Shown one piece after another: positions 60,008-64,000 of a DNA stretch of 64,000 nucleotides. Source of the DNA: Nodosilinea sp. PGN35 (lineage in GTDB: Bacteria; Cyanobacteriota; Cyanobacteriia; Phormidesmidales; Phormidesmidaceae). Location of the stretch: the NCBI RefSeq assembly GCF_029109325.1, contig NZ_JAQKQJ010000024.1:124001-188000 (forward strand), written 5' to 3'. Numbering within the stretch: position 1 is the first letter of the stretch; each line of letters begins with the position of its first letter. The position numbers and the translations under genes are program-made. Below the pieces are notes generated by a model. That model saw nothing but the letters and a program-made list of their open reading frames with translations. It was not told the origin of the DNA and searched no databases.

Positions 60008-60069
60008 AGATCCCAGGGTTCTTCTGAGCTTTGCTGGGGTTTGTCGGTGAGGAGAGAACCCTGGGATCT
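60008..60069. repeat. Palindromic element, AGATCCCAGGGTTCT family, copy 6
   Basis: Perfect 15-bp arms with a 32-nt centre unlike that of copies 1-3. It ends 8 nt beyond the 3' end of the ABC transporter gene. Confidence 0.9.
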
Positions 60070-60076
60070 GGTGCCC

Positions 60077-61930
60077 CTACAAATACCCCGCCGCCTGCAT
60101 TGCAAAAAGCCGAGCGTAGCGGCCCTCCTGGCGCAGCAGCTCCTCGTGGCTGCCCTGCTCGATCAGCCTGCCGTTGGCCAGCACGACGATCTGGTCAGCC
60201 CGCCGCACCGTCGAAAAGCGGTGGGAAATCAGAATCGCCATCTGGTTTTGGGTGGCTTCGCGGAACTGCTCAAACAGGCGAGTTTCGGCCTCGGCATCCA
60301 TGGCGGAGGTGGGCTCATCGAGCACCAGAATGTCGGCCTCGGTACGCATGAAGGCGCGGGAGAGGGCGATCTTTTGCCACTGGCCGCCCGAAAGCTCCTG
60401 TCCGCCAAAGAACCACTTGCCCAGCTGGGTGTTGTAGCCCTCCGGCAGCGACTCGATAAACTCGGTGGCGGTGCCCTTGGCAGCGGCGGTCTGCCAGCGC
60501 TGGGCATCGGCAAAGTCGGTGACATCGCCAACGCCGATGTTTTCCCCCACCTTGAACTGGTAGCGCACAAAGTCCTGAAAGATCACGCCGATGCGCCGCT
60601 GGAGCACCCCGCTGTCCCACTCTTGCAGGTCGCGCCCGTCCAGCAGAATGCGGCCCGCGCTGGGGCTGTAGAGCCGGGTGAGCAGCTTGATCAGCGTCGT
60701 TTTGCCAGAGCCATTTTCCCCCACAATCGCCAGCTTTTGCCCCGGCTTGAGGTGAAAGGAAACCCCCTCCAGCGCCAGCCGCTCGCTGCCCGGGTAGGTA
60801 AACGACACCTCCTCAAACCTGAGCCCGTCGCCGGGGTCGAGGCCGCGCACCGCCGTCCCCGTCTCGGCGGGCACCGGCTGCTCCAGAAACTCGTAGAGGT
60901 TGGCCAGGTACAGCCCGTCTTCGTACATGCCGCCGATCGCCGTCAGGGAACTGGCGAAGGTGGTCTGCCCCTGGCGAAACACCGTCAGGTACATGGTCAG
61001 TTCGCCCAGGGAAATGCGGCCCGCGATCGCCTCCAGCACAATCCAGCAGTAGGCCAGATAAAACGACGCCGTACTCAAGAGCCCCAGGCCGTAGCTCCAG
61101 CCGCTGCGGCGCACGGTCAGGCTGCGGTCTTCGGCGTACAGCCGCTGAAAGATATCCTGGTAGCGGGCCAGCAGCAGCGGCCCCAGACCAAACAGCTTGA
61201 CTTCTTTGGCAAAATCTTCGCGGGCCAGCAGCGCCTCCAGGTAGACCTGCTGCCGGGTTTCGGGCGATCGCCACTTAAACAGGCGAAAGGCCTCTCCGGC
61301 AAACTGGGTCTCGGCGATGAAGGCGGGCAGGGTGGCCACGGCCAGCAGCGCCACCGCCCAGCCCGAAAATTGCAGCAGCAGCCCGCCAAAGGTGACCAGC
61401 GACAGCCCATCCTGCACAATGCCAAAGGTGCGCGTCACCATACTCAGGGGCCGTTGGGAGGCCTCCCGCCGCGCCTGGGTGAGCTTGTCGTAGAACTCAG
61501 AATCTTCGAAGTAGGTCAGGGGCAGGGTTTGGGCTTTTTCTAAAATCATCACGTTGACCCGCTGGCCCAGCAGCACCCGCAGCAGCGACTGGCACAGCCC
61601 CAACCCCTGGCGCGCCCCCGCTAACCCCGCCACCAGCCCCGCCTCCAGCCCCAGGTACAGCAGCGCCATCTGCCGATCTGCCGCCAGCCCCGACTGGGCC
61701 GCCACCACCACCGCATCCACGATTAGCTTGCCCACGTAGGCGATCGCCGCCGGCAATAACCCTGCCACCAGTGTCAGCAGCCCCAGGGCCACCGTCAGCC
61801 GCCAGTCGGTCTGCCACACCAGCTGAATCGCCCGCTGCCCGTAGCGATACATCCCCAGCGATTCGCCCAAATTGCGCCATGCCGCCCTTTTTTTGGGGGG
61901 CGAAACCCGTTTTACCCGGTATTCACTCAT
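60077..61930 (-). CDS. ABC transporter, fused permease/ATPase
   Basis: A 617-residue half-transporter: six membrane helices in the first 340 residues, then an ATPase with Walker A GENGSGKTTL near 408, signature SGGQWQKIALSRAF near 517 and Walker B ILVLDEPTSAMD. It has the MsbA/LmrA-type order, but LSGGQ is read as ELSGGQWQ, seen in several bacteriocin/lipid exporters. Substrate unknown. Monocistronic. Confidence 0.9.
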   Translation of the reverse strand: MSEYRVKRVSPPKKRAAWRNLGESLGMYRYGQRAIQLVWQTDWRLTVALGLLTLVAGLLPAAIAYVGKLIVDAVVVAAQSGLAADRQMALLYLGLEAGLVAGLAGARQGLGLCQSLLRVLLGQRVNVMILEKAQTLPLTYFEDSEFYDKLTQARREASQRPLSMVTRTFGIVQDGLSLVTFGGLLLQFSGWAVALLAVATLPAFIAETQFAGEAFRLFKWRSPETRQQVYLEALLAREDFAKEVKLFGLGPLLLARYQDIFQRLYAEDRSLTVRRSGWSYGLGLLSTASFYLAYCWIVLEAIAGRISLGELTMYLTVFRQGQTTFASSLTAIGGMYEDGLYLANLYEFLEQPVPAETGTAVRGLDPGDGLRFEEVSFTYPGSERLALEGVSFHLKPGQKLAIVGENGSGKTTLIKLLTRLYSPSAGRILLDGRDLQEWDSGVLQRRIGVIFQDFVRYQFKVGENIGVGDVTDFADAQRWQTAAAKGTATEFIESLPEGYNTQLGKWFFGGQELSGGQWQKIALSRAFMRTEADILVLDEPTSAMDAEAETRLFEQFREATQNQMAILISHRFSTVRRADQIVVLANGRLIEQGSHEELLRQEGRYARLFAMQAAGYL

Positions 61931-61959
61931 TTTTCTACGATAGCGCCTTGGCTAGGGAG

Positions 61960-62030
61960 GGTGAGTGAATGGGAACGGGGAAGGTGAGGCAGATGGGGAA
62001 GGTGAGGGAGGTGAGGAATATATAGAAGGT
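61960..62030. repeat. Short tandem repeats (GGGGAAGGTGAGG)
   Basis: G-rich units repeated upstream of the ABC gene. Confidence 0.65.
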
Positions 62031-62090
62031 AGAAAATGGGGGTTGTACCCGATCTGAGTCATGTAACCCCGATTTCCAAAAGGCCAAACC

Positions 62091-62114
62091 GTAGGGGCAA
62101 AGGGTTGTTTGCCC
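62091..62114. repeat. Dispersed palindrome, GTAGGGGCAAACGG family, copy 3
   Basis: GTAGGGGCAAAGGGTTG followed by TTTGCCC; 36 nt before the 3' end of the leftward GT2 gene. Confidence 0.65.
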
Positions 62115-62149
62115 AGCTGAATCGGGGGTTAGCCAAGGAGGATTTAGTA

Positions 62150-63079
62150 TTATTGCAGTGGCGGAGTGGCGACACTCGATGAAACTGAGCCGTGCCCTTC
62201 TATAGATAGGGAATTGGTTGGCGCAGTGCTTGCCTTTTCAGGCTGTACGCCGGTCAGGTACTCGGGGTGGTTGAGTTCGCGCACCTTCAGCACAATTAAA
62301 TACTCATAGAAGGCTTGGAGAGTGCACCAGGCCAGCCCGGCCCGGCCATCGCGCCAGCCACCCAGAATAAACATCATGTAGAGCCACCGGGTCAGAGGGC
62401 GCATCGGCAGCCGCAGCGAGAGATCTTTGAGGGCGCGGCGGCGCTCGACTTCAGAGTTGCCCCAAAACATGGCTTGCCAGTCCACGCTCCCGCTCTGCAA
62501 CTGCCGCAGGGTTTCGGCGGCCTCGTCGGTGGAGTAGCGGTTGTGCTTCTCAATCCAGCGGCTGAGGCCCTTGCTACAGGTGTAGTGGGGATAGGTCTCC
62601 CGCAAAAAGCCGGTGGGGCCATCGACAATCTCGCGCTCGGTGTGGCCGTAGTCGTCAAACCAGACTCGGCCCCGCCGCAGTAGCCTCAGCTGGTAGCGCG
62701 GAAACTGGGTGCTGCGGCGAATCCAATGGCCCATGAACATGACCCGCTCGGCCACGTAGTAGCCCACGGTATCCCTGTCCTGCTGAGATATCACCGCCAG
62801 GCATTCGGCAAACAGCTCCGGCGTCATGCGCTCGTCGGCTTCGAGAATGTAGGCCCAGTCGTGGCGGTAGGGCACCTGCTCCAGCATCCAGGTGCGCTGC
62901 TGGCCATGGCTGGCAAAGGGATGCTCAATGAAGCGCACGGGGTACTGGGTGGCGATCGCTCGGGTGCGATCGCTGCTGCACGAATCCACCACAATCACAT
63001 CGTCAGACAGCAGGGCCGACTCAATGCAGGCGGCAATGTCCCGCTCTTCGTTGTGGGTCAGGATAAAAATTGAGAACAT
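62150..63079 (-). CDS. Glycosyltransferase family 2 protein
   Basis: A 309-residue GT-A protein: FSIFILTHNEERDIAACIES at the start, DVIVVDSCSSDRTRAIA with the first Asp, and EADERMTPELF as DxD-like element. Close to the WaaE/KdtX-type glucosyltransferases in layout (RRSTQFPRYQLRLLRRGRVW). Start taken as MFSIFILT; a start four codons upstream (MRCAMFSI) or further is possible. C-terminal 35 residues are Ser/Thr-rich. Confidence 0.85.
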   Translation of the reverse strand: MFSIFILTHNEERDIAACIESALLSDDVIVVDSCSSDRTRAIATQYPVRFIEHPFASHGQQRTWMLEQVPYRHDWAYILEADERMTPELFAECLAVISQQDRDTVGYYVAERVMFMGHWIRRSTQFPRYQLRLLRRGRVWFDDYGHTEREIVDGPTGFLRETYPHYTCSKGLSRWIEKHNRYSTDEAAETLRQLQSGSVDWQAMFWGNSEVERRRALKDLSLRLPMRPLTRWLYMMFILGGWRDGRAGLAWCTLQAFYEYLIVLKVRELNHPEYLTGVQPEKASTAPTNSLSIEGHGSVSSSVATPPLQ

Positions 63080-63223
63080 GGCGCAGCGCATCCCAAGGGT
63101 AGAAAGGAACTCCTTCTCTGGTTTAGAGAACCCATTTTGGGCCCCAAACTGAAATTTACTCAGCAACTTTGCTCCCAGCCATAGTTCCCGGCTATCTTTA
63201 CGCTGTTGTCATGGCCGTTCAAC

Positions 63224-63249
63224 AAAAAGGGGCAGCCAACGGCTGCCCC
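63224..63249 (-). terminator. Terminator of the CsbD-like gene
   Basis: GGGGCAGCC/GGCTGCCCC stem with a 3-nt loop followed, on the minus strand, by TTTTT; 40 nt after the gene. Confidence 0.9.
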
Positions 63250-63289
63250 AGGCGGTCACTAATAGGGGTCACACGGTAGGCTGTAAGGC

Positions 63290-63472
63290 CTAGTCAATAG
63301 CATCTTTCAGAGCGTCTTTGACATCTTCTTTGGCGTGGGTAGCCTGGGCCTGGGCCTGCTTGGCCTCGCCCTCAGCCTTGCCCCTGGTGTCGCCAGTAAT
63401 CTCAGCCGCAGCGGCCTGCACTTTGCCTTCGATATTTTGGGCAGTGGCCTTAACGCGATCTTCAATGGACAT
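63290..63472 (-). CDS. CsbD family stress protein
   Basis: A 60-residue, highly charged helical protein: SIEDRVKATAQNIEGKVQAA, GDTRGKAEGEAKQAQAQ. CsbD-like proteins are induced by general stress in many bacteria; role unknown. Own strong terminator, so probably monocistronic. Confidence 0.88.
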   Translation of the reverse strand: MSIEDRVKATAQNIEGKVQAAAAEITGDTRGKAEGEAKQAQAQATHAKEDVKDALKDAID

Positions 63473-63676
63473 AGGTTGAAATTCCTTAACGCTAATAACG
63501 CTAAACCTCCACTACTCTAGGGGTAGGCCTAGGGGTACAGCATCTACAGCAGGTAGCAAATCAGACTCTGCCAAAATGCAGAGACTTGGGTGAGGATATC
63601 CGTCTTAGGGGTGGCATAGAACCCGGCTCTATCCCGCGTTACACTGTTAAAAACCCGTATTTGGGCGTCTTCGGTT

Positions 63677-64000
63677 ATGAGTTTAGAGATTAAAGCCGTG
63701 CAGGCACCGTATGGCGATGCGACGTATCGTACGCCGCCCCCAGATTTGCCCTCTTTGCTGCTCAAGGAGCGAATTGTGTATCTGGGGTTGCCCCTGTTCT
63801 CGGGGGATGACATCAAACAGCAGGTGGGCATTGACGTCACCGAGCTGATCATTGCTCAGCTGCTGTTCTTGCAGTTTGACGACCCCGATAAGCCCATTTT
63901 CTTCTATATCAATTCCACCGGCACCTCCTGGTACGACGGCAACATGATCGGCTACGACACCGAAGCCTTTGCCATCTGCGACACCATGAACTACATCAAG
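63677..64000 (+). CDS. clpR: ATP-dependent Clp protease, ClpR subunit (5' part)
   Basis: The first 108 codons of a ClpP-family subunit. IVYLGLPLFSGDDIKQQVGI and FYINSTGTSWYDGNMIGYDT are characteristic of the cyanobacterial/plastid ClpR, which joins ClpP3 in a mixed-ring core with ClpC. The Ser/His/Asp positions that are lost in ClpR lie past base 64000, so inactivity cannot be confirmed here. clpP3 is expected just downstream. Confidence 0.93.
   Translation, partial: MSLEIKAVQAPYGDATYRTPPPDLPSLLLKERIVYLGLPLFSGDDIKQQVGIDVTELIIAQLLFLQFDDPDKPIFFYINSTGTSWYDGNMIGYDTEAFAICDTMNYIK

Noticed and set aside
59984..61543. Rightward 519-codon frame opposite the ABC transporter
   Set aside because: Antisense of the ABC ATPase; Gln/His/Leu-rich composition typical of shadow frames.
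1..64000. tRNA, rRNA or CRISPR array
   Set aside because: No cloverleaf with a T-arm GTTCRA context outside coding regions, and no regularly spaced direct repeats of CRISPR length were seen; tandem repeats here are short heptamer-like units without spacers.

Overview
The window is chromosomal DNA from a cyanobacterium, most likely a GC-rich filamentous one of the Leptolyngbya/Nodosilinea type (genus is an inference from general character, not from a search). Direct support: the photosystem II subunit Psb30, a carboxysomal-type beta carbonic anhydrase, a CP12-like protein, the plastid/cyanobacterial ClpR, a Mo-dependent-nitrogenase C-terminal-domain protein, abundant HIP1 octamers (GCGATCGC), and many short tandem repeats of the kind cyanobacteria carry between genes. 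No rRNA, tRNA, CRISPR array, intact insertion sequence or prophage was seen.

Layout. 0-5 kb: end of an amino-acid ABC ATPase, rpsD with a clear terminator, an HNH protein, UspA, then a tightly coupled leftward operon (HipA-like kinase, DUF3037, a 36-residue membrane ORF, a PhyH-type dioxygenase). 5-12.5 kb: uvrB, an alpha/beta hydrolase, a NERD protein, a large signalling ATPase followed by a DUF4242 protein. 12.2-17.9 kb: palindromic repeats, a decayed small membrane-protein gene, two paralogous PPC-domain proteins, a SnoaL/homocysteine methyltransferase pair with a promoter that closely matches the one before the alpha/beta hydrolase. 18-28.7 kb: glycosyltransferase, MFS transporter and recO, AIM24, pcrA, TPR protein, tatC, RodZ-like protein, YciI. 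29-36.6 kb: nitrogenase-C-domain protein, tadA, plsC-like, ldh, two half-size UPF0016 (manganese exporter type) genes, YkgJ-type protein divergent from psb30, ispD, GT9, a proline-rich membrane protein. 36.6-38.6 kb is the most accessory stretch: an orphan XRE regulator, a small conserved protein, a transposase remnant and a 66-nt hairpin repeat family. 38.6-44.5 kb: a LysR regulator and a type I secretion-like pair (HlyD plus an ABC protein with a cyclic-nucleotide domain). 45-54 kb: lipoprotein, three DUF29 paralogs (one needing a -1 frameshift), carbonic anhydrase, RRM protein, cysteine-free CP12, RNase D, trpB, Uma2, GGCT. 54.4-64 kb: a 1385-residue CheB/CheR/PAS histidine kinase hybrid, EF-hand protein, ABC exporter, GT2, CsbD and the start of clpR.

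The strongest second-look items are regulatory or genome-architecture signals rather than a single defence cluster: (i) an anti-Shine-Dalgarno hairpin directly before the RRM gene; (ii) a canonical A AAA AAG slippery site that would restore a full DUF29 protein; (iii) two promoters 10 kb apart sharing a 20-bp -35/activator motif, the same 15-bp gap and the same -10 layout; (iv) a six-copy palindromic family whose copies sit at the 3' ends of genes; (v) a 36-residue membrane ORF coupled by TGATG inside the HipA/DUF3037 operon; and (vi) a CP12 without any cysteine.
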